DNA from: Beijerinckiaceae bacterium
GTDB taxonomy: Bacteria > Bacteroidota > Bacteroidia > Chitinophagales > Chitinophagaceae
Assembly (NCBI GenBank): GCA_903970475.1
Contig: CAJCIQ010000033.1
Location: 1 to 35,147, forward strand
Direction: 5' to 3'
Length of the DNA: 35,147 nucleotides
Part shown: piece after piece, positions 7,911 through 16,163 of the stretch
Numbering within the stretch: position 1 is the first letter of the stretch
Layout: each line of letters begins with the position of its first letter
Made by a program: the position numbers and the translations under genes
Notes under the pieces: model-generated
The model's input: the letters and a program-made list of their open reading frames with translations, nothing else
The model's database searches: none
What the model was told of the DNA's origin: nothing

Positions 7911-7954
7911 TAAAAACGGATAAAGGGGTCTAAAGGCCCCTTTATCCGTTTTTA
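7911..7954. terminator. Bidirectional terminator shared by the receptor gene and pcm
   Basis: An 18-bp perfect stem, TAAAAACGGATAAAGGGG (7911-7928) and its complement (7937-7954), closes an 8-nt loop. A/T tracts at both stem ends make it work in either direction. The pcm stop codon (7942-7944) is inside the stem. Confidence 0.9.
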
Positions 7955-8598
7955 CCCGTGAGCATCGGCACAAAGGAAAATTGTTCAAATGCTTCCTCCG
8001 TAAATGTTCCGTCTGCGCTTTTGGTAATGCGCAACATACGTTGCGCGTCGCCTTCATCCACAGGGATAACCATTTTACCCCCTGGTTTTAGTTGGGCCAG
8101 GAGCTTTTCGGGAATAAAAGGAGCGGCAGCGGTAATAATAACCTTATCGAATGGCCCGTAAGTAGGCAGCCCCTCAAAGCCATCTCCGTAAAAGAACTTC
8201 AAGTTGTGGTATTTGGCCTTGAACACAAAGGTTTTATTGGCATCGAATAATTTCTTCTGGCGTTCTATGGTATAAACATGAGCCCCCAATTCTGCCAGAA
8301 CGCTGGCCTGATAGGCGCTTCCGGTTCCAATTTCCAGCACCTTTTCAAAGGGCTTGATTTCCAGTAGTTGGGACTGGTAGGCAACGGTATAGGGCTGGGA
8401 TATAGTCTGTCCCTCCCCTATGGGGAAGGCCCTGTCCTCGTAGGCAATCTGGTCGAAAGCCGTATCCAGGAAATAATGCCGGGGTAGATTGTTTATGGCC
8501 TCCAGGACCCTTTCATCTGTAATTCCTTTCTGTCTTAGTGTAGCAATCAACTGTTTTCGCAGTCCTTTGTGGCGATAAGTATCCTCGTATTGTCTCAT
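7942..8598 (-). CDS. pcm: Protein-L-isoaspartate O-methyltransferase
   Basis: This 218-residue enzyme methylates L-isoaspartyl residues in damaged proteins using S-adenosylmethionine, starting their repair. Seen motifs are GEGQTISQPYTVAYQSQLL (family signature, about 61-79), SAM-binding motif I VLEIGTGSAYQASVLAELGA (about 87-106), acidic motif VYTIER, DKVIITAAAPFIPEKLLAQL and LKPGGKMVIPV. Length is standard. The start is MRQYEDTYRHKGLRKQLI. A perfect -7 box (TATCTTTG, 8613-8620, minus strand) lies 14 nt upstream, so the leader is only about 8 nt. It is a single-gene unit ending in the shared terminator. Confidence 0.95.
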   Translation of the reverse strand: MRQYEDTYRHKGLRKQLIATLRQKGITDERVLEAINNLPRHYFLDTAFDQIAYEDRAFPIGEGQTISQPYTVAYQSQLLEIKPFEKVLEIGTGSAYQASVLAELGAHVYTIERQKKLFDANKTFVFKAKYHNLKFFYGDGFEGLPTYGPFDKVIITAAAPFIPEKLLAQLKPGGKMVIPVDEGDAQRMLRITKSADGTFTEEAFEQFSFVPMLTGKNG

Positions 8599-8612
8599 AT
8601 GTGTTGGTGGGA

Positions 8613-8620
8613 CAAAGATA
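8613..8620 (-). promoter_or_regulatory. pcm promoter -7 box
   Basis: TATCTTTG on the minus strand matches TAnnTTTG exactly, just upstream of the pcm start at 8598. I found no convincing -33 element. Confidence 0.5.
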
Positions 8621-8633
8621 CTATTTGGAGTTG

Positions 8634-9776
8634 CTATTTCTCAGCCTTCATTTCCTTTATCCATTGCTGTATCAACCGCACGCCTTCCTTATGGATAACT
8701 GTCCTGGCCAGCTCGGGCATGGCTGTCCCTGCCTCTGCGGCATTCATTCTATAGGGCATTATGGATGAAGCCGGATTGCCGGGAAGGATGTCGAAATTGA
8801 GTCCTCCTGCTCCCCCTCCGGCAGAAACGGGCATTTTCATAATGCCGATATGCGCAGGATCGGTTTGCTGGTATTCCAGAAATAGTCCTGTATTATAAGC
8901 GTCGCCGCCTCGTGTGTGGCAATGGGCACAGTTCACATCCAGATAGGCCCTGGCGCGCTGGGCCACGGTATAATGAATGCTATCCTTCCAATCGGGCAGC
9001 TTGTCGACCTTGGATAGGTCGGGCATGCCCCGGAGGATACCTCGTTGAACCCACCGGGCAAGTTGATTCACGCTGGTAGCGGTAGCGGATCCAACCAACG
9101 CAGAACCAGCGGCTGTCTCAGCTATGGTAGCGGCAGGACCATCTGTATTCAGGTTCCGGGCCTTGGGGCCGATGGGGATCAACACGCCTCCATTATTATG
9201 GCAGCGTTTGCAATCATTGGTATTGGGGACCTGATAGTTGGTACTGATCGCATTACCCATATCATCCAATAAAGTAATCGGCACCCTGGCTCCGGTGATA
9301 TGTTTGATGGCTTCTGTTTGCTGGGCGTTCCACAAATAATCCATCACCTTCCAGGCATGGTCCGAAGGATCTTTGACGAGTAAACGCGTTTCAATCATGA
9401 CCTTTTGGTGATCCGTGTTCTGGTAGGCGAAGTTTTTGACGATAATGGTGGAGTCAGGGAAGGACAGCACACCGCTGCCGGTATATTGAATAGAGCTGTC
9501 CTTTGGTAATAATATAAATCTGTCCTTTATGGCATAATCAGTGAATAAGGGTGTAGATAAAACATATCTAAACAGTCTCCCTACAGGCTTTAATTGTTTG
9601 AGTTCTCCCTGGAAGAAGCCGTATTGACTCAGGCTGTCTTTAAACGCAAAGGGTTCAGGCTCCGCGGGCGGCTGAGGATGACAGCCCTGTATCAACATAA
9701 ATCCAATGATTAATACAGCTACCAGCGCAAATCCAACTTGGCACCTCTTCTTAAAAACATTCCACTTATGGGTCAT
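8634..9776 (-). CDS. SO2930-family diheme c-type cytochrome, probable lipoprotein
   Basis: From ATG 9776 this is a 380-residue protein. It has an N-terminal hydrophobic helix ending in a lipobox-like LIQGC (C32), so it is probably membrane-anchored on the periplasmic side. Two heme c sites are seen: CKRCH (189-193) and CAHCH (283-287). Met residues in RGMPDLS and AMPELA could be distal ligands. Layout and neighbours match TIGR03806 (HNE_0200/SO2930 family), described as occurring with a parallel beta-helix protein family (TIGR03805) that is encoded next door here. It presumably transfers electrons; donor and acceptor are unknown. The frame extends upstream to 9911, but that part has no signal-like sequence. 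It is the last gene of a minus-strand array. A 138-nt gap separates it from the beta-helix gene. Confidence 0.85.
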   Translation of the reverse strand: MTHKWNVFKKRCQVGFALVAVLIIGFMLIQGCHPQPPAEPEPFAFKDSLSQYGFFQGELKQLKPVGRLFRYVLSTPLFTDYAIKDRFILLPKDSSIQYTGSGVLSFPDSTIIVKNFAYQNTDHQKVMIETRLLVKDPSDHAWKVMDYLWNAQQTEAIKHITGARVPITLLDDMGNAISTNYQVPNTNDCKRCHNNGGVLIPIGPKARNLNTDGPAATIAETAAGSALVGSATATSVNQLARWVQRGILRGMPDLSKVDKLPDWKDSIHYTVAQRARAYLDVNCAHCHTRGGDAYNTGLFLEYQQTDPAHIGIMKMPVSAGGGAGGLNFDILPGNPASSIMPYRMNAAEAGTAMPELARTVIHKEGVRLIQQWIKEMKAEK

Positions 9777-9914
9777 CGTTACTCTAGGTTTAAAAAAAAT
9801 CACATTCACTAAAATAGGTTCTGGCGTGTTGACACGCTTTCGTATTTCGGAACCGCGGCCCGCATATGGACAAACTTTTGTGCACCAAAACCGTGGCCGG
9901 TATATTGACACGCG
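9777..9914 (-). other. Palindrome-bearing gap inside the beta-helix/cytochrome array
   Basis: This 138-nt gap contrasts with the tight spacing upstream in the array. It contains a perfect GCGTGT-TG-ACACGC palindrome (9824-9837), an outer GGTTC/GAACC pair around it (9818-9822, 9850-9854), and a second TTGACACGCG copy near 9905-9914. It may form an mRNA hairpin that sets cytochrome expression or stability, or hold a secondary promoter. None of these is proven. Confidence 0.4.
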
Positions 9915-11159
9915 TTAGTGTTTTGTAAACGGAGCCCCGTTGGTATTTGGATTCCAGTCTTTGGTCCCAATGCGTGTCAGGTCTGCGTCGACAAATAAAT
10001 TGGGTTCTGATTGCTGTATATAAATGGAGTCAGGGTTAGGGGTTGTCCCTTTGGAAATAACATTGGAGGATACGCCATCATAGAGGATCAAGGGTATGCG
10101 TGCGCCAAGCCTCTGTTGAACGGCAACCAGCATTTTGCCCACATGGTGTTCATATACCGGGGAAGGAAAAGCGCTGTCCATACTCAATTGATTGCCGTAT
10201 ATATGCACATCGGCCGGAATGGGGAAGTATTGGGCATTGATTTTTTCCATGGCCTTTTCGTCCACAGACAGTCCGGATGCAATGATGATGGCGCTGGAAT
10301 TATTGTGGCTGATCTGGTTGGAGTCCAGATCAATATGGGAAGTGGACAGAATAACCACGCCGCTGCCTGGAGGCGCATTGCCTACGCCCCAATAAGTGCC
10401 GAAGTTTCCGCTCTTAGCGAAGTTCTTGGTATTGTTGTCGTGGAAGTTATTGTGGTAGGCTCTTACCCTACCGCCTCTCTGGCTCAGGTTGGGTAAATCA
10501 AATATGAGAAACCCAGCGGTATTGCCATAAAACTCATTGTCGTAAACCTGCGCATCCTGGGTATTTTCAATTTCACAGCCGGCTACGTTTCTGGACGCCT
10601 TGCAACGCCTTACGATGGCGCCCTGGGTTTGCCCAACGTAGATCCCTGCGTCGGAGGCGCCCTCTGCATAAGAATCTTCTATGAGTACATTCTTACAAAG
10701 CACCGGATAAATGGCATAGCCTCCGGAGTTGGAATCTGCCTTTTGCCATATGGCATGAAGGCTGGCTACCACTACATCCTGGCAGCGGTTGATTTTAATC
10801 AGGTCCCCTTTGGCATTCTGGAGCACCATGCCCCGGATGGTGAACCCCTTTACATCCGTAACCCTTATGCCTTCTCCTCCGGAAGTCTGGGAAGAGAAGT
10901 CTAAAATGGTGCTGTCGGGGCCAGCGCCCTGGATGAGGATATGCTTGAGTTGAGCGATGGATAGGTTGTCGAACTTATAAGTACCTGCCTTCAGCTCGAT
11001 AGCCGAGCTGTCTTTTAAGGAAAGAAAAGCTTCAACAATTTTATCTTCCTGACCGGGACCGAATACCTGCCTGGTCTTATAATCATCAGCGACATCGGGC
11101 TTACAGGCGGTGAGCCAGCAACAACCGAGTAGTACATAGAGCAGAGGATGCTTTATCAT
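9915..11159 (-). CDS. Parallel beta-helix domain lipoprotein (TIGR03805-like)
   Basis: From ATG 11159 the protein is about 414 residues. It starts with a lipoprotein signal peptide (MIKHPLLYVLLGCCWLTAC, lipobox LTAC, C19). The body is a right-handed parallel beta-helix with repeated short strands such as GIRVTDVKGFTIRGMVLQNA, VLIEDSYAEGASDAGIYVGQ and GCEIENTQDAQVYDNEFYGN. The opening GPGQEDKIVEAFLSLKDSSAIELKAGTY is typical of the family that co-occurs with SO2930-type cytochromes. Such folds often bind or cleave polysaccharides, but I see no assured catalytic residues. An alternative ATG at 11180 overlaps the receptor stop by 11 nt; ATG 11159 lies 10 nt after that stop and fits the signal peptide better. 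Either way it looks translationally coupled. Confidence 0.85.
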   Translation of the reverse strand: MIKHPLLYVLLGCCWLTACKPDVADDYKTRQVFGPGQEDKIVEAFLSLKDSSAIELKAGTYKFDNLSIAQLKHILIQGAGPDSTILDFSSQTSGGEGIRVTDVKGFTIRGMVLQNAKGDLIKINRCQDVVVASLHAIWQKADSNSGGYAIYPVLCKNVLIEDSYAEGASDAGIYVGQTQGAIVRRCKASRNVAGCEIENTQDAQVYDNEFYGNTAGFLIFDLPNLSQRGGRVRAYHNNFHDNNTKNFAKSGNFGTYWGVGNAPPGSGVVILSTSHIDLDSNQISHNNSSAIIIASGLSVDEKAMEKINAQYFPIPADVHIYGNQLSMDSAFPSPVYEHHVGKMLVAVQQRLGARIPLILYDGVSSNVISKGTTPNPDSIYIQQSEPNLFVDADLTRIGTKDWNPNTNGAPFTKH

Positions 11160-11169
11160 AACCTTTTTT

Positions 11170-13980
11170 TTATAAAACATTATAAGCGTAAGTGATGTAA
11201 TACATACCGCCTATGGCTGGGCTTCCGAAACCATTGCGGTAATAAGTGTTTGTCAGGTTGGTAGCGCCCAGCTTTAGGGAACTGCGGATCTTGTAGAGTT
11301 TGTAACTCAACTGGGCGTCGATGACGGCAGAAGCGGGGACGGTTCCATTGGCAATGCCTATGGCATAAAAATAAGCGGGCTTATAGCGCAAAGAAGTATT
11401 GAAAGCCCATACCTGTTTGGGCCCAAATCCGGTATTGCCAAACTCTAGGTTGAACTTATAGTTGGGTGTGTTGAAGTTATTAACGGCACTGCTGTCCCTG
11501 TTCTTAAAGAAGTCGGAGGTGAAATTCACCTTGGCCAGGAAATGATGGCTCAGGTCTACGCTCACGCTGGCGGCATATCCGTAGGTATTGACCATATAAC
11601 CATTGTTATAGGATATGTTGTAAATGGAATAGGTGTTCGGATTGAGGAATTTGGTAACGTCTGTGGTGCCAGGCGTATTGGCCACATTGGTGTAGCCTAT
11701 GAAATTCTTCCAGATGGCATAGTAGCCCAATACGTCGACCAATACCGTCTTATGAATAAGCGCTGAATAACCAACCTCAAACATGTTCACCGACTCTGGT
11801 TTGATGTCATTGATCCCTTGCTTTTCCAGCAGGCTTTCATTCCCGTTGGGATTGGCGGCATTGACGCTGGCCTGATAGGCCTGAACGCTGTTGAGGGTGT
11901 AGGCGGGGTATTGATCAAAATGATAGACCCCATTGAGCAAATAGGAAGAACCACCCGAAGCATAACTCAAAGGAGAAGCGCCTTGCAGGGTAGATTGCAA
12001 GGTTTCAATATTGGTGGGGAAGCTATAGGCATTTTGGTAAGAGAAGCGCAGGTAATTTTCTGTGGCCGTCTGCCAGACACCAGAAAAACGTTCGGTGGAT
12101 CTGGCGTTGGAAAAGAGGCTGTTTTTGTCTATGCGATAGGAGGCGTTGAGGGTAAGCTTGTCATTGAGGATCTTTTTAGACGCACTCAGGTAGGCACTGG
12201 ATTCCTTGACGCTGATGGGTCCATCTCCATCCGGGAACAAGGTGCCCTTGGAGTTCAGGCGATATAGCCGGTAGTTGGCCCCTCCGATGAGGTTTAAGAC
12301 CTTCACGAGGGGGGTAAAATTATACTGCACTTCTCCGTTATAGAGCTTGCTCCTGTCGTCAAAAGCCGTTCCGCCCGCAGAGGAAGGCAGTTGGGAGATA
12401 CTGTCCTTTAAATGATTTAGCGCTGCACTACCGGGAGCGGGCATCCCTTGATCCGCATACTGTCTGGCCACCAGAGAGGCGGCGCTATAACTGGCGCCCC
12501 CCGCCATGTCCGTCAACAGCGCGTTCACGTAATTCGGATACCAACCTGTTCCGGTATTGGCATTATAGCTGGGACTCCATGCTTCGTTCACTAATTGTGC
12601 TGTGTAACCGGCAACCACTGTTTTTCCCGAATTCTCTGTAGTCGTATATCCCCGGACAAACCAGTTGTCTCCTTTCAGCTCCACCTTATACTGACCCAGG
12701 GCAAAGCCCGTAAGTGCATAACGGGTATTGTTGGTGTATACGGCATTTCCGCTCCCATAGGTGCCGGATCCAATCAGCTCCAGGTGGGTATTGATCTTAT
12801 AGCGCAGCTCTGCATTGCCTTTGTAGAGTACGGCGTCATCACTGAGGTACCCATATTCGGCATAACCCGTCCTGGCCACATAATGGGAAGTATCCAACAA
12901 GGGATTGATGATGGACGCCAATGCCGGTTCCTGCTGTAGCGCCCCCTCTAAAAAGGGATCTATGTCTACAGAAGTAGCGCTCCCATACATATTGACCCCG
13001 TTATAGTTGGGATCGGTATATTTTGAGCCACCCGGAACGCTGGTATCCGTAGTATCGGTGGCTATCCAATCCTTAGCCCTGGTATATTCAACATTGATCT
13101 TAAAGGCGACCTTGGGGCTAATCTTCTTTCCCCAACGGAGCGCCCAATCATAGACCGGGGAGGGGCCAATGGGGTCGTTTCCTTTTCCCTTCTGAATATG
13201 GCTGACCCCTTGGGTAATCTGAAAGCTCAGACCCTGGTATTTAAATGGATCTTTTCCAGTAGAGATCAGGGTGCCGTTGAGGCCCCTGGATCCATACAGG
13301 GCGGAAGAAGCGCCGCACAATAATTCTATATTATCTACGTCCAGCTGATTAAGTCCGATGACGGAGCCCAGGGAAAAGTTGAGGCCCGGGGCTTCATTAT
13401 CCATGCCATCCACAATTTGCGTGAAATTGCTGTTACCACTGGTGTTGAATCCCCGCGTAGTGATGGTGGTGAAAAACATAGACGAAGTGGTCACATCCAC
13501 GCCTTTTAACCCTTGAATCATATCGAAATAATTCAACTGGGGTGAGTTCACGATGTCTTTACTGCTGATCTGTTCGATGGTCACCGGAGATTCCAGTTTT
13601 TTTTGCACCCTGCGGCTTGCAGATACAACTACTTCCTGACCCAAGCTGGATGCTGCTTCAAGCTCCACTTCCACATTCATTTCATCCGGATTAAGCTTCA
13701 CCTCCTGGGATCCGTATCCAATGGAGGATATGACCAACACATAGGGAGGCCGCTTTCGGGTAAGGATCTTAAACTTTCCGTGTTCATTGGTATAATCTCC
13801 TTCGGTAGACCCTTTGAGGACAACGGAGACAGCAGAAATGGGTTCGTGGGTAAGCCGGTCCCGGATGGTTCCGGTAATGGCCCCGGAAGATCGCCCGGCC
13901 GCTTCCGTGGGTGGAGCCTGGGATAGGGCCACCAAGGACATGAGCAGGCACAACCCTGACAACAGGATAAATTTTATCAC
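11170..13980 (-). CDS. TonB-dependent receptor
   Basis: This 936-residue outer-membrane receptor has a signal peptide (MIKFILLSGLCLLMSLVALSQ) and a carboxypeptidase-regulatory-like domain (about 34-115, GAITGTIRDRLTHEPISAVS). A plug domain follows (about 120-245, with EVVVSASRRVQKKLESPVTI, TTRGFNTSGNSNFTQIVDGM and ASSALYGSRGLNGTL), then a long beta-barrel. The plug has normal TonB-receptor sequence, unlike the OMP_b-brl_3 proteins elsewhere in the window. It imports a ligand across the outer membrane with TonB-ExbBD energy. No SusD partner is adjacent. Its partners are the beta-helix lipoprotein (overlapping or 10 nt downstream) and the aldehyde dehydrogenase (25 nt upstream), so the ligand may feed an aldehyde-yielding pathway. 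That link is inference. Confidence 0.92.
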   Translation of the reverse strand: MIKFILLSGLCLLMSLVALSQAPPTEAAGRSSGAITGTIRDRLTHEPISAVSVVLKGSTEGDYTNEHGKFKILTRKRPPYVLVISSIGYGSQEVKLNPDEMNVEVELEAASSLGQEVVVSASRRVQKKLESPVTIEQISSKDIVNSPQLNYFDMIQGLKGVDVTTSSMFFTTITTRGFNTSGNSNFTQIVDGMDNEAPGLNFSLGSVIGLNQLDVDNIELLCGASSALYGSRGLNGTLISTGKDPFKYQGLSFQITQGVSHIQKGKGNDPIGPSPVYDWALRWGKKISPKVAFKINVEYTRAKDWIATDTTDTSVPGGSKYTDPNYNGVNMYGSATSVDIDPFLEGALQQEPALASIINPLLDTSHYVARTGYAEYGYLSDDAVLYKGNAELRYKINTHLELIGSGTYGSGNAVYTNNTRYALTGFALGQYKVELKGDNWFVRGYTTTENSGKTVVAGYTAQLVNEAWSPSYNANTGTGWYPNYVNALLTDMAGGASYSAASLVARQYADQGMPAPGSAALNHLKDSISQLPSSAGGTAFDDRSKLYNGEVQYNFTPLVKVLNLIGGANYRLYRLNSKGTLFPDGDGPISVKESSAYLSASKKILNDKLTLNASYRIDKNSLFSNARSTERFSGVWQTATENYLRFSYQNAYSFPTNIETLQSTLQGASPLSYASGGSSYLLNGVYHFDQYPAYTLNSVQAYQASVNAANPNGNESLLEKQGINDIKPESVNMFEVGYSALIHKTVLVDVLGYYAIWKNFIGYTNVANTPGTTDVTKFLNPNTYSIYNISYNNGYMVNTYGYAASVSVDLSHHFLAKVNFTSDFFKNRDSSAVNNFNTPNYKFNLEFGNTGFGPKQVWAFNTSLRYKPAYFYAIGIANGTVPASAVIDAQLSYKLYKIRSSLKLGATNLTNTYYRNGFGSPAIGGMYYITYAYNVL

Positions 13981-14005
13981 AGCAATCGTTTTATATGGTG
14001 AACTA

Positions 14006-15379
14006 TTACATCAGACGCCTGATCCATTTGAGCTTCCCTTCAAAGGGCGGATACTTCAGGTTTGGATCAAACCAGGTCGGGGTGTGCATCACAGGTTTTG
14101 CATGAGAGAAGGTATCAAAGCTGTATTTTCCATGGTAAGCGCCTAATCCACTGGCGCCGACACCCCCAAAAGGCAGATGGGGATTGGCAAATTGCCAGGC
14201 TGCATTATTGACGCAGCCTCCCCCAAAGCTTACTTTATCTATCCAGGTGCCGGCTTTGTTAGTATCAGCAGTAAACACGTAAAAGGCTAAAGGGTACGGA
14301 TTGCGTGCAATGATATCCAGGGCTTCGGTTTGCTGCTGATAGGTGAATACCGGCAGAATAGGTCCAAAAATCTCTTCGGTCATTAAGGGGGCCTCCAGGC
14401 TGACCTCTTCCATAACCGTAGGGGCTATGCGGAGTGCGGCCCTGTCGGCCTCTCCACCTATGCTGATTTTCCCTTGTTTCAGATAGGTGATCAACGTCTC
14501 AAATCTTCTTTCATTGATGATCTTACCATAGCTATAGCTTTGGATAGGATCGGGCCCGTAAAAATCGTTTATCGTTTTCCTTAGCGCTTCCAGGAAGGGC
14601 TCTTTAATGCTTTCATGGACCAGCACATAATCCGGGGCCACACAGGTTTGGCCTGCATTTAAGAACTTGCCCAAAGCAATCCTGCGGGCGGTCGTTGTTA
14701 CATCTGCGTCGGGTTCTATGATGGCCGGGCTTTTACCACCTAGTTCCAGGGTCACCGGGGTCAGGGTCTTGGCCGCTTGTTGGTAAATGCTCCTCCCTAC
14801 CGATATAGAGCCTGTATAAAAAATATAATCAAACCTGATACTGTCCAGGAGTTTTGGGACTACCAACGCTCCATCACCCTGCACTACCTCCAGGTACTCC
14901 TTGGGAAAGGTATGGCTGATGATCTTTTCGATAATGGCTGCCGTTTGGGGGGCAAGCTCAGAGGGTTTGACGACCGTCACATTACCTGCTGCAATAGCGC
15001 CCACCAACGGAGCCATCAACAACTGGAATGGATAATTCCACGGCGCTATGATGCAAACCACCCCCCTAGGCTCCTTGTACAACCTGCTCCTGGAAGGGAA
15101 ATTCACCAGGTCTGTCTTAGCTTTTTGAGGCCTCATCCAGCCTTTCAGTTTCTTTAGGGCCAGGTTGATTTGCGTAATCACTATACTGGTTTCCGATGCG
15201 TAAACTTCTTCAGGGCTTTTATTCAAATCCTTATACAGTGCCGACTGAATCTCTCCTTCATATTGGTGAATGGCCTCTTTCAACAACTGCAACTGTTGCA
15301 TCCGGAAGGCGTATGGCCGGGTCTGGCCGCTCTCATAGAAGGCCCTCATCGCCGCAAGTGCTTCCGGGGTTGGGATCAT
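14006..15379 (-). CDS. Aldehyde dehydrogenase, class 3 (ALDH3-like)
   Basis: This 457-residue cytosolic enzyme oxidises aldehydes to acids with NAD(P). Seen motifs are APWNYPFQL (Asn115), cofactor motif GSISVG (about 190-195), general base Glu212 in LELGGKSPAI, nucleophile Cys246 in NAGQTCVAPDYVL, EEIFGPILPV, and PFGGVGASGLGAYHGKYSFD. The length and the C-terminal YPPFEGKLKWIRRL fit the ALDH3 branch (fatty and aromatic aldehydes, coniferyl aldehyde-type enzymes). Its start overlaps the tetR stop by 4 nt (ATGA), so the two are translationally coupled, and the receptor gene starts 25 nt after its stop. TetR probably senses the aldehyde or a related compound. The exact substrate is unknown. Confidence 0.93.
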   Translation of the reverse strand: MIPTPEALAAMRAFYESGQTRPYAFRMQQLQLLKEAIHQYEGEIQSALYKDLNKSPEEVYASETSIVITQINLALKKLKGWMRPQKAKTDLVNFPSRSRLYKEPRGVVCIIAPWNYPFQLLMAPLVGAIAAGNVTVVKPSELAPQTAAIIEKIISHTFPKEYLEVVQGDGALVVPKLLDSIRFDYIFYTGSISVGRSIYQQAAKTLTPVTLELGGKSPAIIEPDADVTTTARRIALGKFLNAGQTCVAPDYVLVHESIKEPFLEALRKTINDFYGPDPIQSYSYGKIINERRFETLITYLKQGKISIGGEADRAALRIAPTVMEEVSLEAPLMTEEIFGPILPVFTYQQQTEALDIIARNPYPLAFYVFTADTNKAGTWIDKVSFGGGCVNNAAWQFANPHLPFGGVGASGLGAYHGKYSFDTFSHAKPVMHTPTWFDPNLKYPPFEGKLKWIRRLM

Positions 15380-15981
15380 TTCTTAATGGCTTTTAAAATC
15401 AAAGAAACCAGATAAGTCAACTCCTGGAAAGCCTCTGTATAATCCACTTCCTTTTCCATACTCAGCATGGCCTTGTGTTCTACGTTATGCTTCAATGCAT
15501 CGGTCATGTTCATCAGGTTCCTGGCCAGCTTATCTGCATCTACCTTCACAAATTCACCCTTTTCGATACCCTCCTTTATCACCTGGGCTATAAACAACAC
15601 TTCCTTTTGAAACATATCCTCATAGAGCTCAAAATACCGGGGCAACATCCGGTTAATCGTCTCTGTGGACGCATGGCTTACACCGAGGATATTGCGGTAG
15701 TAATTGACGCGCTCTTCCAGATAAAACAGGATGCGTTTGTCTCCTCCTTTCTTTCGGAGGGTTCTTACCTGAAGCTGGGTGATGTACTCCTTTCCTTTAC
15801 TCACTGCTACTTCCAGGAAAATCTCTTCCTTATTTTTATAGTAGTAATAAAGGGTTGCCTTGTTCAAGCCTATGGCCTTTGCGATATCGTCCAAGGTGGT
15901 TTTCTCTATGCCGTACTTCTCGAAACAGCGCATGGCTGCCTCACCAATCTTTACCTTGGTTTCTTCCTTCTTGGTGCTCAT
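15376..15981 (-). CDS. TetR/AcrR-family transcriptional regulator
   Basis: This 201-residue protein has an N-terminal TetR DNA-binding domain (about 10-58: IGEAAMRCFEKYGIEKTTLD, AKAIGLNKATLYYYYKNKEE) and an all-helical ligand-binding C-terminal part of normal size. It is the first gene of the five-gene array and overlaps the aldehyde dehydrogenase start by 4 nt, so it most likely autoregulates the whole unit. A candidate operator and promoter lie at 16013-16064. It is divergent from the marR/S41 pair, with about 180 bp between, and could influence both. The inducer is unknown; an aldehyde or fatty-acid-like compound is a guess from the neighbour. Confidence 0.93.
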   Translation of the reverse strand: MSTKKEETKVKIGEAAMRCFEKYGIEKTTLDDIAKAIGLNKATLYYYYKNKEEIFLEVAVSKGKEYITQLQVRTLRKKGGDKRILFYLEERVNYYRNILGVSHASTETINRMLPRYFELYEDMFQKEVLFIAQVIKEGIEKGEFVKVDADKLARNLMNMTDALKHNVEHKAMLSMEKEVDYTEAFQELTYLVSLILKAIKK

Positions 15982-16012
15982 ATGACGTCGTCGGAAATGG
16001 GACTTCTGAGAT

Positions 16013-16064
16013 CTAAAATAGAAGCTTTTTTCAATTTTTCAAACTTTCAAATAAAAAAGTTGAA
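16013..16064 (-). promoter_or_regulatory. tetR promoter and candidate operator
   Basis: On the minus strand -7 TATTTTAG (16013-16020, one mismatch) and -33 TTTG (16040-16043) are 19 nt apart. An imperfect inverted repeat, TTCAAACTTT (16038-16047) with AAAGTTGAA (16056-16064), covers the -33 region and is a plausible TetR binding site. No other good palindrome was seen next to the tetR start. Confidence 0.4.
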
Positions 16065-16136
16065 TAATGAGCGCAAGCGATTGCCCAAGTACCTGACCAA
16101 CCAGTTAAGGATTGAAATATTATTTTTTGCTTTTTA

Positions 16137-16163
16137 TTGATATATCAATTATATTTATATCAA
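16137..16163 (+). promoter_or_regulatory. Candidate MarR operator at the marR start
   Basis: A perfect 12-bp palindrome TTGATATATCAA (16137-16148) is followed by a further half-site TATATCAA (16156-16163) that runs into the ATG. TTGATATA ... TATATCAA thus forms nested inverted repeats of the A/T-rich kind bound by MarR proteins, placed to block initiation of the downstream gene. Confidence 0.55.
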
